This document shows, piece after piece, positions 21,166-33,341 of a stretch of DNA of 64,000 nucleotides. The stretch comes from Breviolum minutum Mf 1.05b.01 (taxonomy: Eukaryota; Sar; Dinophyceae; Suessiales; Symbiodiniaceae). Position 1 is the first letter of the stretch. Every line of letters begins with the position of its first letter. The DNA lies in contig DF239315.1 of assembly GCA_000507305.1 (NCBI GenBank), positions 186,216-250,215 of the forward strand. The letters run 5' to 3'. The translations under genes and the position numbers were made by a program. The notes beneath the pieces were generated by a model that did no database searches, was not told the origin of the DNA, and saw nothing but the letters and a program-made list of their open reading frames with translations.

Positions 21166-22488
21166 CTTGAAAAAAGTATCCGTACAAACGGGTGTGTTTT
21201 CCGGCCGGGCGCCCCTGTTTTTGCGTTCCGGGAAAAGAGCGCCCTTGGGTTTTGGATGGAGAAACAAATGGCCATTGAAGAATGGATGGTTCATTTTGGA
21301 TGATGATAAACCCTTCCTATATAAACTGGGTAGCATAATCCCTATATAACTGGGTAGTAATTCATCCCCAACAAATCCCCTAAACAACCAGGTTTCTTTC
21401 ATTGATCACTTAGAAAAAATGGTGGAAACTCCTAAGTCCCAAGCTATTTAGAAGATGGTGACCTCTTGGACTTCCAGTTCAAGTTTTCACCTCCAATGGG
21501 ATCTGGGCTTGTGGTGAAAGATACATAACTTCATTCGAGAAAAAACGCCACAAAAAGCATGCTATTTTCTCGAAACAACCCCCCAATGATTCTCAGGGTG
21601 GGCGTCAAACACGATTGAAGTTAATTTCCAAGAAAAACGTCAAGTCAACAAGTTGAAGAACTTACAGTATCAGTATCAACTGTGAAATACTGATTCAAAA
21701 TGACAGCATGAAGAGCCATCAATATATACTACCTGTTGCGGTTGCAGTTGTAATTTTGAAGTCTTGATTTGATTGGATCATGGGATACATTTGCCAACCT
21801 CAACTGATTAGCTGCATTTCAATCAGCAACAATATTCCATTTGCTTACCAAAATGAAACCAACAAAAACTTCTAACCCTCCGAACATGAACATGTTTCAC
21901 CTAAAAAGGGACCCTTTCAAAAGGAAAAATTATCTTCCAACCAGCAGTTTTCAGGGAAGATTTGTTAGTTTTCGGGGGGAGTAACCCTCCAGTACACTTG
22001 AGGCAAATACTCCCAAGACCCCAAGAAAAAGTCCGACTTTAGTAGGGCCGATGCTTGACATGTCTTGCTAAACAGAATGCAGTGAGACAAGTTGTCATTT
22101 TGAAATTCTCCTGCGCTTGGATTTGCTTGTTTCGATGCTTGGGAAAAAACAACATACTCCTTCAAATGGTGGTTTAATGAATGGTGATGAATTCCATGGG
22201 ATCGAATCCGTAAAAAATCACCTTAAACAAACAAAAACAAGATCTTTAAACACATTATAAACCTAATACCCCCCAGGGAACTAATATATCCCACCTTAGG
22301 AAAAGGAACATCACCTTGAAAAGTGCCTTGGGAGGGGATATGTCAGTTTCAGGGAGGGTAATCATGCTTTTAATATCTTCTTCATGGACCAAAAGTAGTC
22401 AATTTCATACCATACCAGATCTGAAACATGAGCGCCAGTTTACCCAAGTGGTTTCAGCATTGAACATATGAGCAAAAAATCAATGGTT

Positions 22489-22628
22489 GTTTCTGGTTCC
22501 CCCAATAGGTGGTAGGTAGCATATAATCCCCCAATTGGCAATATATAAGTGATATATAAGTGGTATATACTGCCAATTGGGGGATTATATGCTACCTACC
22601 ATCTATTGGGGGAACCAGAAACAACCAT
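22489..22628. repeat. family K near-perfect hairpin
   Basis: GGTTGTTTCTGGTTCCCCCA ... TGGGGGAACCAGAAACAACC, with long inner arms ATGCTACCTACC / GGTAGGTAGCAT and a central ATATAAGTGATATATAAGTG. A diverged copy lies at 58,622-58,796. Confidence 0.9.
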
Positions 22629-23133
22629 GGAAAAAATTGGGATTCTAATCTAATCTGTAAATAATATGTAGACTATTGGGTCCGGCCTAACCCCTACTTC
22701 ACAGTGGATCATGAATTCGTTAATGTTTAGGTCACCGACAAAACAATGACGACTATTTTCCCACTTGTTAAGACTTTGGGCAGGACCTAATGGGAATATA
22801 TGCATATGCAATCAATGCATATATATATATGATATCATTATATATGATATATATGTATACATGTATATATCTACATCAACTATGAACCTCTCGAAAGAAT
22901 CTTCCACGTTTTTGTTGCTCTTTTCCAGATTGCAAAATTCTTGGCACAACTATTGGGTCTTCAGGGGTCTTTTAGGGACGATTCCAAAGATCGGGTGGCC
23001 AAGTTTTTTCGTTGTCAAGGGGGTTTCAAAGAAAACTACCATGGGAACCCACAACCTTCATTCTTAGGGTTATAACTAACCCATATAGTGGTGGTTTAAA
23101 ACCTTCATTTTTCATGGTTTTGGGGTCTAAGGT

Positions 23134-23248
23134 AGTTGGTGGTTGAACCAACCCAAACTAGAACAATATGAGTCAAAATGGCTTCATCTTCCCCTCCCCA
23201 AGGTTCGGGGTGAAAATTCCCAAACTATTTGAAACCGCCACCACCTAG
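23134..23248 (-). repeat. family B element B1
   Basis: AGTTGGTGGTTGAACC ... TTTGAAACCGCCACCACCTAG. Its - strand 3' terminus is mutated (no AG), and no flanking exons were recognised. Confidence 0.8.
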
Positions 23249-23351
23249 TCATGAACTAATCACAACATAACACAACAACAAAAACCATGGGATTATTTGG
23301 AGAAGTGGTTAATAACCACAACTCCCCATGGGTTTCATTGCGAACAAAAAC

Positions 23352-23408
23352 CCAAGGGTCTCAATAATCTTCGCGCGCACTGTCTTTGCGCCTGCCGCCA
23401 TCGGCAGG
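23352..23408 (-). CDS. probable exon, unidentified
   Basis: TTTGCAG|C to CTTGG|GTTTTT, 1 nt in plus LPMAAGAKTVRAKIIETL, 2 nt out. It is GC-rich relative to its surroundings. Its phase leads to the exon at 21,165. Confidence 0.45.
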
Positions 23409-24080
23409 CTGCAAACGGTGGGGTCTGGGGTTTGCAATTTGTGATGGGCTGCGAAAGGAAAACTTGGCAACCCTTTGGGAAAACCCTGCTAAAAGTTGAA
23501 CTTTTAGTGGGTTACAGGTAAAATCCCACTAAACGCTAAGGGGCGTTCAGGGAATAAGGCTAAACTAAGATGTGCCAAGAAAAGGTTCCAAACATAAATT
23601 GTCCCAAATGGTAGGATTTCATGAATCACGAGGATGAATACCATGGGATCGAAGCCGTAAGAAGTCACCCCAAAAACAAACAAAAGTTGTTGAACGGTTG
23701 TTTAAGGGGAATTTATACGGAATCCACCACAAGAATCATTGGAGTGTCCTATATGGAAAGGGTTTGACTCTGTAGTTCTTTTTGGATCTCCAAACCAGCG
23801 ACCTCTTGAAATCCCATGATTCGTTGGACGTACGTGATCTTCGGGGGTTCTATTGTCCCCTAATTGGAAGGATCCCTGGAGGTGAACTTTCCCCGGGACT
23901 CAAGTGGGGACTCAATCATCCCATCCCCCGAACCTCCCCCACTCTGGACTTGGAGGATCATCCCACTTAGGATACGTGGGGTGATCCTAACCATGTTTAG
24001 TTTTCGTTCCCCCAATTATTCAATTACATACCGCCATGTATACAAGTCCTGGTAGATGATCCTCCAAAAAAGGACCACAC

Positions 24081-24249
24081 CCCCAACGCCGCAACGCCTT
24101 CTCGTATCTCTTCCAGTTGCTTTTCGGCCGCCTCCGCTTCAGTCAAAAAGGATGCACCAACGGTGCCATTGGAACCCAATTGCGACACCAGCTCCTCCGC
24201 ATTGGATGCGCTTTTTTCAATGGAGGAAGTTTTTGACGAAAAATGATGC
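24081..24249 (-). CDS. probable exon, helical segment
   Basis: GACCAG|G to TTGGGG|GTGTGG, 1 nt in plus 56 codons. It reads HHFSSKTSSIEKSASNAEEL, then FLTEAEAAEKQLEEIREGVA, a clear amphipathic helix. The incoming phase matches the GG left by the exon at 26,877. The last member of a five-exon phase-consistent chain. Confidence 0.6.
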
Positions 24250-24955
24250 CTGGTCAACCGTTTTATAGCCGGCCTTACTAAGGGAAACCAATGGTTAATA
24301 AGCTCTTAATAAGGCCTTGTTTCTGAGGGTACGTCAGGAGTATTTTTTCTTGACTAGCCATGAAATGTTGACTCAAGAATCAGCACAGTGAACTTCTAGA
24401 TTTTAATGAAAACAATTTCATGTACATATATATATATATACCCTGGAAGTCCAAAACCAAACAAAGTGGCTGGTCTTTAGGAAGATTCATGTAAAGGATT
24501 CCCGATCCTACCAAGGGACAAAGTTTGGTCTTTGGACCTTCTGGGTATGTATATATAAATAGATATATATTATATATATATATATACGTATATATGAAAC
24601 AAATCCAGAAAGTCTAATGATGTCTAAATACACCTAGGAACTCATTTGGAAAAATGCCTCGGCCTTTTATCTTAAACAAAAAAAAAGATTTTTGTTGATA
24701 TCTAGATGATCTCTTGGCAGGGGGCAAAAAGCGACAGTTCTGTTGTTTTTTTACAGCACGGACCTAGCAACGCCTGGTAATGCTCTTCCAGCATACTAGA
24801 AAGTGGCCCCTACCAGTTGTAAATGGAGTTATTTGACGCCTATAAATGGCCGAAAATAAATGGGTAGCTGCGGTATTTCACCCCTATAAGTGGAACTTTT
24901 GCACTCTAAAATTTCCAGGGCCCATTTTGTATTAATTAAATATGAAAACAAAAAC

Positions 24956-24986
24956 CTGGCACCAGTGGCATTCTCGAACATGAAAA
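24956..24986 (-). CDS. possible short exon beside B2
   Basis: It begins directly after the AACTAG terminus of element B2 and reads FHVRECHWCQ, ending CAG|GTTTTT. Only ten codons and no upstream partner found. Confidence 0.3.
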
Positions 24987-25079
24987 CTAGTTGGTGGTTT
25001 CAACCCATTTGAAAAATATGAGTCAAATTGGATCATCTCCCCAAGTAGTGTTGAACAAAAAAATATTTGAAACCATCCA
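24987..25079 (-). repeat. family B element B2
   Basis: CTAGTTGGTGGTTTCAACCC ... ATATTTGAAACCATCC. The right terminus is degenerate. Confidence 0.8.
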
Positions 25080-25404
25080 TCAAAAATCAAACAGGACCTT
25101 CCCAATGGACCCCCAGGTAAGGTGCAAGAGCTATGAGATACTCAGGTTCAGGGGTCCGTTCAATGGGTCCTGTTGGATATTTCTTAGAAACCACCACCCA
25201 GAAAAAACATCTCACCATTTTTCTCCCGGCGGAAGTTCGTTTGGGTCCCAACCTCAACAGCCTTCACCTTTTCTAAGATTTCATTGGCCTCATCCTGGCG
25301 ATCGATCAACGGCCCACAGCGGGGCATTTTCCCATTTTTTAAGGCCTGATTGGTTGGTGACAAGGATCCTTATATTGGCTTATTAAAGTGAATCCCCAAT
25401 ATAA

Positions 25405-25600
25405 AATATAGCAAGGGACAATTGGATGTACACCCTCACAGTGTTTTCATGGTATTTATTGTGTTCTCTAGGGATTCTTGGGGATTGTAACCCATAAATA
25501 CCCACTATATAGGGCTTATACGGGGATTTCCCATAGGGGTACGTTGGTAGGGGTACATCTAACTATCCCCTGAAATATAAGTGGGCAGGATTTCATCCTC
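25405..25600. repeat. family W repeat, copy 1
   Basis: CAAGGGACAATTGGATGTAC ... TGTGTTCTCTAGGGATTC ... GGGGTACATCTAACTATCCCC. It matches 29,920-30,084 throughout. Confidence 0.8.
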
Positions 25601-26876
25601 TTCAAAAAAACAACCAACTTTGGACGTGGTCATCAACTTCTGACAGGACAGCCTTTTGGGGGCTTCGGAATGGAATGCCGATGAGTGGTCAGCCACGAAG
25701 AGAAATATAGCAAAACACCCTTCTCTTTTTTCATGGGAGATATTTAAACAAACATCTTGATAATAAAGTCTGCAAAGTAAGAATATATAACTGGCTTTGC
25801 AGTCATGGTTGTTATTGGAGCCGCGAAAAAAACCCTCTTACTTTCCAGTATACTGATTGTTGAATAGGGATCCTTATAATGGTTTATTATCATCCATACA
25901 AAATTGGGTAGTATTAATCTCCTATCAGCCCTCAACAACCAGGCTTTTTTCATTGCTCAATTGGAAGCCTTTAGCGCCTGTTTCAGGGAGTCTATTTTCA
26001 GTTGCCATGTTCCCTTCCAAGAAATAGCCTGCCTCAAAGGGAGGTAATGAAGCCCATCTTTTTGTTCCCCCCAAAAATACAAGTTTTCTTAATATCAAAC
26101 CGCATATTCCCACGGAAAAAAAGGTGGCATTGGAGGGGAGAGGCAGCCTTAAATATCTTAAATTGAAACTTGGGATGTCAAGTGGAACTTGTGTGCAACC
26201 AAAAGGTCATGAAAGTCTTTCATGAAAAGCCAATGAAGCTTTGTGGCCATTAGTGATTTGGAGAAGTCGTATGTGTCAGGGTCTAAACTCCCTGTGTTGG
26301 GGATGGTCATCCCACCTTTAATAGGAATCCCTATAATGGGTATATAAAACCCTACTATTGGGTTGATTTTCCCATCTCCAACTACAGGGAACCAATGTGA
26401 GCCTCCAGGCTCGGTTTTTGTCGTTTAAATGAGGAATATGCCAACGTCCAGGGATAAGCCAAAAAATGTCAGATGCTTTCACCAACCCGAAACGAAACAT
26501 CCTGAAATGAATTGCATTTTGTTGAAACAAGCTACTAGTGTTTTGGGAGTGATTTCTAATAAAAAGGCAACAAAAACCCAATTGAATTTAAATGACTTCA
26601 TGAATATAAGACTTCAAACAAACAAATCTTTTCTTGGATTTGCTTGTTTGATGCTTGGAAAAAAACAGTTTTTCTCCCTTACATGGTTGTTTTTCAGGGC
26701 GATGAATCCGATGGGTCCCTCGAATCCGTAAAAAAACCTTCAACGAAACAACCAACATACTGGGATATTCATGGTACTTAGTAACTGGATGACAACCCCT
26801 ATATAAGTTGGTTGTAAGTCCCACAGGTAGGTTATAGACCAACTTACTAACTATACTTACTAACTTCCATGGACAC

Positions 26877-26966
26877 CCTAGTACGTTTTCGACAACTCTG
26901 TCGATTTCCAACCCATCGTATTCCACTTCTCCCCCAGCACGGAGTTTTGACCCCGAGCACTTGACC
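26877..26966 (-). CDS. probable exon, unidentified
   Basis: CCTGAG|G to CTAGG|GTGTCC, 1 nt in, 29 codons (VKCSGSKLRAGGEVEYDGLE, IDRVVENVL), 2 nt out. It joins in phase to 27,426 upstream and 24,249 downstream. The intron upstream begins only a few bases from an N-family terminus (GGAGGATCATC). Confidence 0.6.
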
Positions 26967-27425
26967 CTCAGGTGGAGGATCATCTCAGGACTAGTATGTA
27001 GTTTCCCAACTACCTCCATTTATCAGCCATGTTCATGGCCATTTGGAAGCAAACTCAGGAATTTGGGACTTAGAATCACCATAGTTCTTTACCACTTACA
27101 AGTCATGGGATGATCCTCCAAGCACATCTCCCCCAAAACACAAACAGCAACCTTCGAGGACTTCACAAATTCAGCCACTTTCCTGACACATTTGTGAGGT
27201 TGGTCAGGTGGTAGGGGATGGTCATGAAATAGTAGGACTTTATATACCCATTCTAAGGAATCTCTATTAAATGTATAGGATGACCATTTCCAATATACAG
27301 TAAGGAATTGATCGATGGATTATCCTGGTTCTAGAAAAATAGGTTCCTAGGGGTTAGTTATATAAGCATCAAACGAAGGCAAGGACAAGGACAACACCTG
27401 GTTTTTTTAAGCGGGGTTCAGATAC

Positions 27426-27469
27426 TGCCTAATTTTGGTGATTCTATGGTACTGGGCAGCCCACCTTTT
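27426..27469 (-). CDS. probable exon after B3
   Basis: It starts directly after the AACTAG end of B3 and reads KRWAAQYHRITKIR in phase 0. The donor AGGCA|GTATCT leaves 2 nt, matching the exon at 26,966 (CA+G). Confidence 0.6.
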
Positions 27470-27575
27470 CTAGTTGGTGGTTGAACCAACCCCTTTGAAA
27501 AAGATGCTCATCAAAACGGGTTCATCTTTTCCAAGGTTCGGGATGAAAATTCCGAAAATATTTGAAACATGCCAC
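27470..27575 (-). repeat. family B element B3, an exact intron (introner candidate)
   Basis: On - it runs GTGGCATGTTTC ... GGTTCAACCACCAACTAG, 106 nt. Excision joins FRNVFKVGL to KRWAAQ in phase 0. Confidence 0.65.
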
Positions 27576-27603
27576 CAAGCCCACCTTAAAAACGTTTCGA
27601 AAC
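27576..27603 (-). CDS. probable microexon before B3
   Basis: ATTTTTCAG|G to GGCTTG|GTGGCA, 1 nt in plus FRNVFKVGL. It takes up the CG left by the exon at 27,640. The intron between them would be only 36 nt, unusually short, so this upstream junction is less certain than the B3 one. Confidence 0.5.
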
Positions 27604-27639
27604 CTGAAAAATCGATCCATCCTACCGTTGACTGACTAC

Positions 27640-27705
27640 CGACCAGTCGGGATTTTTCGATCAAATCCAAGGGGCTCTTCCATTTCTTTCTTCAATCTTT
27701 CTTGC
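27640..27705 (-). CDS. probable exon, charged helix
   Basis: GGTGAG|G to GGTCG|GTAGTC, 1 nt in, 21 codons (QERLKKEMEEPLGFDRKIPT and G), 2 nt out. Lys/Glu-rich. Confidence 0.55.
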
Positions 27706-28009
27706 CTCACCACGGATCCAAACGGATCCCACATTTGAGCAACGAAACAAAAAACGGCCGGAGCAGACGTTCCATTCTGTATACGTTCCGTGTTGTTGTT
27801 TTTTTTTGATATGGATCTTTATAATTTTTTGTTATATATCCAGTCCCCAGATAACTGGGTCATCTAATTCCCGTGTATTCCCTATAGACAACCACGTTTT
27901 TCTTCATCGCTCATTTGAGCAACGTTGAAAAGCCCTGTCTCCTGGACACATCACCATAACTCAATCGTTCAAAAGGCCCCCAGGAGTCAAAACCCACCTA
28001 CAGGGGCGT

Positions 28010-28110
28010 TTCCAAAAATTAGGGGTACCCCAAAATGGATGGTTTATAATGGAAAACCCTATTAAAATGGATGATTTGGGGGTACCACTATCTTCGGAAA
28101 CATCCATATA
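28010..28110. repeat. family I element
   Basis: GTTTCCAAAAATTAGGGGTA ... GGATGATTTGGGGGTACC ... TTCGGAAACATC. Almost identical to the sequence that follows the N gap at 2,882. Confidence 0.85.
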
Positions 28111-28689
28111 TTTTGATATCCTCACGGCCTATTTGTTAGGAGAGAAGTTGCTGTTTTCATAGGAAGGGTCAGGATTTGCATGAAGCATGAACAAAAGATG
28201 TAAATTCTCAAGGTCATTGGGAAACTAGGTAGTGGTCGAGCCATTCATTTAAAACATATCTTGGGCAAACAATGAGATCTTTATCAAAACTTTTTTTCTG
28301 GGACATCACACACAAAAATGAAACCACCAACTAGGAACATCAAGGAACATAGATACTTATCTTGAAAATATGATTTGGCTATGTTGATGTCATGCAGTGT
28401 CATAAGTTACTATAAGACTGAGCAAGGAATCTCACGATCAAATCTCCGGTGTAGTTAAGGTATTCCATTTATCCGTTGATGATTACAACCACCAACTGCA
28501 ACAAACTGCGCTGAACTTTCGTTGATCGAGAAAAACTAGCTGTCGGGTTTCAACCCAATTGAAACCTTGTAGTCAAACAATGTCAACAGTGAAACAGTGA
28601 TGTTTCACCACTAGATATTTTCATCATCATTGATATATGATGGGATTTGATCTTGCCAATATATGATATATGTCTTATGTCCCTGGAGT

Positions 28690-28747
28690 CGACCCATCAG
28701 AGTGGGAGAGCCAAGTATGAGCCGTGTTGCTCTTGCTTCTTCTGCTC
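28690..28747 (-). CDS. possible exon, unidentified
   Basis: The acceptor CCTTCCAG|GA leads into AEEARATRLILGSPTLMGRL. The donor is not fixed (ATGG|GTCGAC or CAGG|GACATA). The antisense frame is also open. Confidence 0.35.
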
Positions 28748-29919
28748 CTGGAAGGGCACGCAGCAAACATGAAGCGAACAACGAATCGTTAGAGGAAACA
28801 AACAAAAATGCAAGGTTTTACAACGAAGTTGCGGACTTTCAGGGGCTCCTTTGCAAGAAATCGCACCAAACCCATCCTCCAAACAAAATACGGGAATTTA
28901 CTTGTCTTCTTCACCAAGAACATAGAAGATCGTGTATATGTTGGAATATAGGACACGAAAAATGGATGGTTTTTGCAAAACCCTTTCTTGGATTTGCATA
29001 AGATGCTTGGAACAAACAATGTAAAACATATTCTCCCCAATGGTGGTTTGATGACTTACCATGGTACAATCCGAAAAAGAATCGCCTTAGACCAAACCTA
29101 AGAACACCAAATGAAACCAGTGGTTAATAAACCCTTAAGGCCTTATTTCTGGTGGGTATTTTTCTTTGGGGGGTTAGGTTGACTAGCCATGATATTAAAT
29201 CGCTTGTATCAAGGCGCACGTTGCCATTGTTATGTTGATGATTTTGGGGCGTCCATTACTCCAAACTTGGCTATAGATGCTCCCCATGAGCAACGGCAAC
29301 AAAACGGTTGGTTAATGGGGATCCCTAAAAAGGGACCATTTCAAAAGGACAGGCTAATAGATGCTCCACATGAAGGGCTCAGTATACAACATAGCCACTA
29401 GTCAACCTGCATATTTTAGGGAAATGTATAGGTAAAAAATGCCACATGGAATATCAAATCTGAGTCGTTTCTCCATTCCAAGTATACGGTATAGGGTATA
29501 CGCAATGTTTAGCAACATTTAGGATTGCAGTGCATCACAAGAGTTCTACATTGGTTTTACTGACCGGGGGCGAATTAGTTAGATTTGCATAAGATGCTTG
29601 GAAAAAGAAAAGCATATTATCTCAAAACGGTGGTTTAATGGTGATTTACCGTTTCATGGTTCATGGCAAAAAGCAACAAATCACCTCGCAGTACTAACAA
29701 TTCACCTCAGGTCGGACCGTCGTCTCAAAAAACGGGGGTTTGCCATAATCACTTGAAACAACCCTAAACTAATTGGAGAAATCCCGAAAGCATCACCAAG
29801 GGACAAACGCTACCCGTCAATCTTTAGGGTTGATGATTTTCTCATGTAACTGTAACTTTCGGTGCTGATGGTGGTTCGTCGCAGTTCGTCTCAGTTCGTC
29901 TCAAAAAATCCGTCAAGGG

Positions 29920-30084
29920 ACAATTGGGTGTACCCCCTAACAGTGTACCCATGCTATTTGCTGTGTTCTCTAGGGTTTCTTGCAGCTTAAAACCCGTACA
30001 TACCCGCTTAACAAGGGCTTTTTTGTAGGGATTTCGCATAGGGGGCCCACGTTGGGATCGGGGTACATCCCTGCCTATCCCCGG
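29920..30084. repeat. family W repeat, copy 2
   Basis: CAAGGGACAATTGGGTGTAC ... GTGTTCTCTAGGGTTTC ... GGGGTACATCCCTGCC. See 25,405. Confidence 0.8.
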
Positions 30085-30095
30085 AAGAATCCGTC

Positions 30096-30173
30096 CTCTT
30101 GAAGTTTCTTCAGATGCATCTCATCGATGCGCTGCTGCGCTTGCTCTAAAGCTTTCGTGGCCTCTTCAGAGAC
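30096..30173 (-). CDS. probable exon, coiled coil
   Basis: AGTGCAG|GTC, then 26 codons: VSEEATKALEQAQQRIDEMH and LKKLQE. The end is drawn at a GA donor (CAAGAG|GACGGA). The frame also stays open upstream (VENLGTEPGLWQVQ), so the acceptor may lie further right. Confidence 0.5.
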
Positions 30174-30776
30174 CTGCACTTGCCAAAGTCCAGGTTCGGT
30201 TCCGAGATTTTCCACTTGGCCGTTTTTTAGGAAAACAAAAATCCAAACGGGGTTCAAAAACAAGGTGAATTTGGCATCACCAAAAAATGGACATGTGGCA
30301 ATCTTGATATACAAAGGCTATATACGTGTAACAGTAACAGTACAATAATTACTTCTCTTATTTCGTTTATATAATAATTATATGTGTAGCAATCTCCAAA
30401 AAAGGGGATAACATGTCATTTCCTACTGAGTCCTACTGTAGATCTAACAAACTCCAATTGTTCACCCCCTAACTTGTAGGTTTCTTAGGAGGGGGTGTTC
30501 AAGATGTTCAAGGGGAGGGGGTAACTGGGGAACCCTAAGGATTCCTAGGGAAGATTGGGGAACCTTAGGGAACATTAGGGGAATCACCACCCCCCCTTAA
30601 GAATCCTATTACTAACGTCCCAACAAAACTAACCTCGAAAAACAGAAGATAGCTAATATGTACATGTCCAGTTAATAAACATCACAAGAACAGCTGGAGG
30701 TTTAACCATGACTAAGCCCCATTTTAGGGTGATGTTTTAGAACCACCCAGAAAGGGACATTCGTTGCAAACCATGA

Positions 30777-30874
30777 CTAGTTGCTTTTTGTCACACATTG
30801 AAACAATATTAGTCAAATTGGATGATTTCCCTGGTAGGGGTAAAAATACAAAATGTTTGAAACCACCACCTAGA
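30777..30874 (-). repeat. family B element B4
   Basis: CTAGTTGCTTTTTGTCAC...ATATTAGTCAAATTGG...GTTTGAAACCACCACCTAG. The termini are intact. Flanking frames (SSDLFHL / MVCNEC) could join in phase, but the downstream part resembles another repeat at 43,735, so an intron is not claimed. Confidence 0.8.
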
Positions 30875-31307
30875 TGAAAAAGATCTGAGGATCTTGGCAA
30901 ACAAAAAAACACCGGATAAGAACATCAGATTTTTGTGCCATTTCAAAATCCCGCTCTATGAGCCGCAAAAAACGACATCCTGGACTCGGTGTTTCCTTTC
31001 TTCATGGCGGATGTTTACCGTTTGGTAATTTGGATGGATGGAGGGAGTTTTTGGGGTGTGTCACAAATTTTGGTTGGGAAATTTCTTTCCTACAGGATTC
31101 GCAAGGAATTCGTGGTCCATGATCCAAGCTTCTTAAACAAAAACACACGGTTTCTGCTGAGGGAAGTTTGATTCGCTACTTGCCATCACTGCAAAAAGGG
31201 AAAGCGCTCGGGTATTGTGATAGCCCGTTCCCAGCTTGAAGAAACTTGTCACCACGGTTGGATGAGAGCTTGCTGCTTTAGGTATGACTAGAGGATGTTG
31301 GAAGACA

Positions 31308-31345
31308 TACTGTTGATGGAAAAAAATCCTGCACAGCTTGATATG
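31308..31345. repeat. family A fragment
   Basis: TACTGTTGATGGAAAAAAAT then CCTGCACAGC. Only the left arm is present. It is followed directly by B5. Confidence 0.7.
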
Positions 31346-31355
31346 GAGAATATCC

Positions 31356-31458
31356 CTAGGTGGTGGTTACAAACACCCCTTGGAACAATATATGTCAAAC
31401 ACCCCTTGGAACAATATAAAAGGGGTGAAAATAGAAACATTTGAAACCACCATCTAGA
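31356..31458 (-). repeat. family B element B5
   Basis: CTAGGTGGTGGTTACAAAC ... ACATTTGAAACCACCATCTAG with an internal duplication of CACCCCTTGGAACAATAT. The - strand donor dinucleotide is lost. Confidence 0.75.
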
Positions 31459-31822
31459 TCTCATTGTTTACAAGGTTTTATACATTCCAGGTGGGTAGCC
31501 GGATTGGGTTTGTCCGACCGCCCCTTCCCAGTAATGTAATACTCACATTTCCAGGATTTTGTCACATTTTTGGCACCGTGGGGGATCCCAAATGCTAAAC
31601 CTTCATGGCTAGGGCCACCCCCATTTGGAAGGGGTCCCACAACCCTACTTAGGAAAGGAAAACTAACGAGGGCTATTAACCACTTACAAGTCCTGGGATG
31701 ATCCTCCAAGAAGGGGGACAAGCATATATATATAATATAGACTGCATCTGCACACTTCTTTTTGTTGTTCCAACTTTTTTTTTGTTTCCGGATTTGCATG
31801 TTTTGATTCCAAATTCCGAAAC

Positions 31823-31936
31823 TGCAAGATGGCTGAACTGGCTGAACGTGTCTTTTGTGGCCTATCTTTCTGGCAAACCCAAGCAGTGGAATTCAATCGC
31901 ACCTTCTCCGCCTGGCTGCCCATGGCTTCCAAGTTC
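31823..31936 (-). CDS. probable exon, strand not certain
   Basis: On -, CCCTAG|G to TTGCA|GTTTCG gives 37 codons (NLEAMGSQAEKVRLNSTAWV, CQKDRPQKTRS). On +, an ATG at 31,829 opens an equally plausible frame (MAELAERVFCGLSFWQTQAV). The neighbouring exons favour -. Confidence 0.4.
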
Positions 31937-31950
31937 CTAGGGGCAAAGAA

Positions 31951-32036
31951 CACAAGCAACAAGCAACAAGCAGCAACAACCACAACAAGCAACAAGCAGC
32001 AACAAGCAGCAACAAGCAGCAACAACAACAACAACT
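31951..32036. repeat. CAA/CAG-rich low-complexity tract
   Basis: Imperfect AAGCAACAAGCAGCAACAAC units. Long frames through it are low complexity. Confidence 0.85.
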
Positions 32037-32615
32037 CATTTTTCTCAGGTGGGGTGGGAACATTTATGTGCCTATTTATCTTGGCAACTAGTATTTCATC
32101 GACCTTGAAACTCATGACATGAATGAAGGGGGACCCCGTTAAGGAATCCATAATTTGTTTCTTTTAATTTATATTGCACAAGGAAATGACTGCACATCAA
32201 AATCTTGCTGTTTCATGAAACAAAAATATGGAAAATGATGTAAATAATATGTAAAGCATCGCCAAGTGCTAACAAGCTGGAAACTTTCTACAAACATTTT
32301 GGAATCAATTCGAAATACCTTAAATTTTCTGCGAGCATGGAACTTTAGATATGTTAGATGCATCTTTCAGGATATATGCTCCAGTTTTCCACCGGTTGAG
32401 ATGGATCCGATCTTCCCTTTTTGAAGGAAGTTTCGGACGTATCTCAGCTGGTTGGCAATAGACTTCTGCAGGGTCACCTCCTAATCATGTATATACAAGT
32501 TTATATCTGATATACTTGTACATATATTTATGTATGTATATATTTGTTCAAATATCTTCTATATCTGATACACACACACACACTTTTCATATTATGTGCA
32601 TGTATCTCTTTTCAC

Positions 32616-32685
32616 TGGGAAGGTTGCGCATCAAGAGTGCTTTCTGCAGCCAAGAAGTCTGCTCTTGAGTCTCTTCCAATTGAGC
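32616..32685 (-). CDS. probable exon, coiled coil
   Basis: CATCTCAG|GCT to CCCA|GTGAAA, phase 0 in, 23 codons (AQLEETQEQTSWLQKALLMR, NLP), 1 nt out. It follows the phase-0 end of the exon at 33,731. The + frame is also open (SAAKKSALESLPIEPEMFSA). Confidence 0.5.
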
Positions 32686-32930
32686 CTGAGATGTTTTCAG
32701 CACAAAAAAACTGTGCCAAACTTTCAATGGCTAGTCAATCGGGGCCCCACCGTAAGGTACCCCCAACCGAAGGCCAAAAAAAACGCTTCCCTTGGTTTCC
32801 CTTAATAAGGCCGGCTATCAAACCATTGTTTCTGAGGTGAGTGCCTTGGGGAGGAGTTTTTTCTCTTCAGCCATGAAACAAACACTCGAGTCAGGAAAAG
32901 GCTTACTTTCCATTATACTGCTTGTTTAAT

Positions 32931-33032
32931 ACTGTTGATGGAAGAAATCCTGCACCACCTGAAATATACAAATCCCTGTGAATAATGGGAAATTTACCAT
33001 CAACTGGTGCAGGATTTCAGCCATCAACAGTA
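32931..33032. repeat. family A element A2
   Basis: ACTGTTGATGGAAGAAATCC ... GGATTTCAGCCATCAACAGT, with the core in the reverse orientation relative to A3, A5 and A6. Confidence 0.85.
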
Positions 33033-33341
33033 GGGACCCTTAACTTATGATGGTTTACTACCAGCACCTTCCAAGGGGTGCCAATTAAACCCTAAGGGAT
33101 GGTGGATTGACACTCTTTAGGAACCATTTGGCACCCTTTGGAAGGTCCAGGTATAATCCCTATATAACTGCACGGGTCGTAGAATCCCCCTGCATACCCT
33201 AAGCACTGCAGGTATTTTTGTAAAACTGCTCACTTGGATCTGCAAGGCCGGTGTTTTTAGAATCACCTTGATGACAAATAGTGACCTGTAATCGAAAGAT
33301 TGTACCAAACAAGGATGTTTGGAGACTTGGATTTGATTAAA

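Noticed and set aside
30724..30912. B4 as a further exact intron
   Set aside because: The phases could fit, but the supposed 3' exon (MVCNECPFLG) overlaps sequence repeated near 43,735, so it is probably repeat, not coding.
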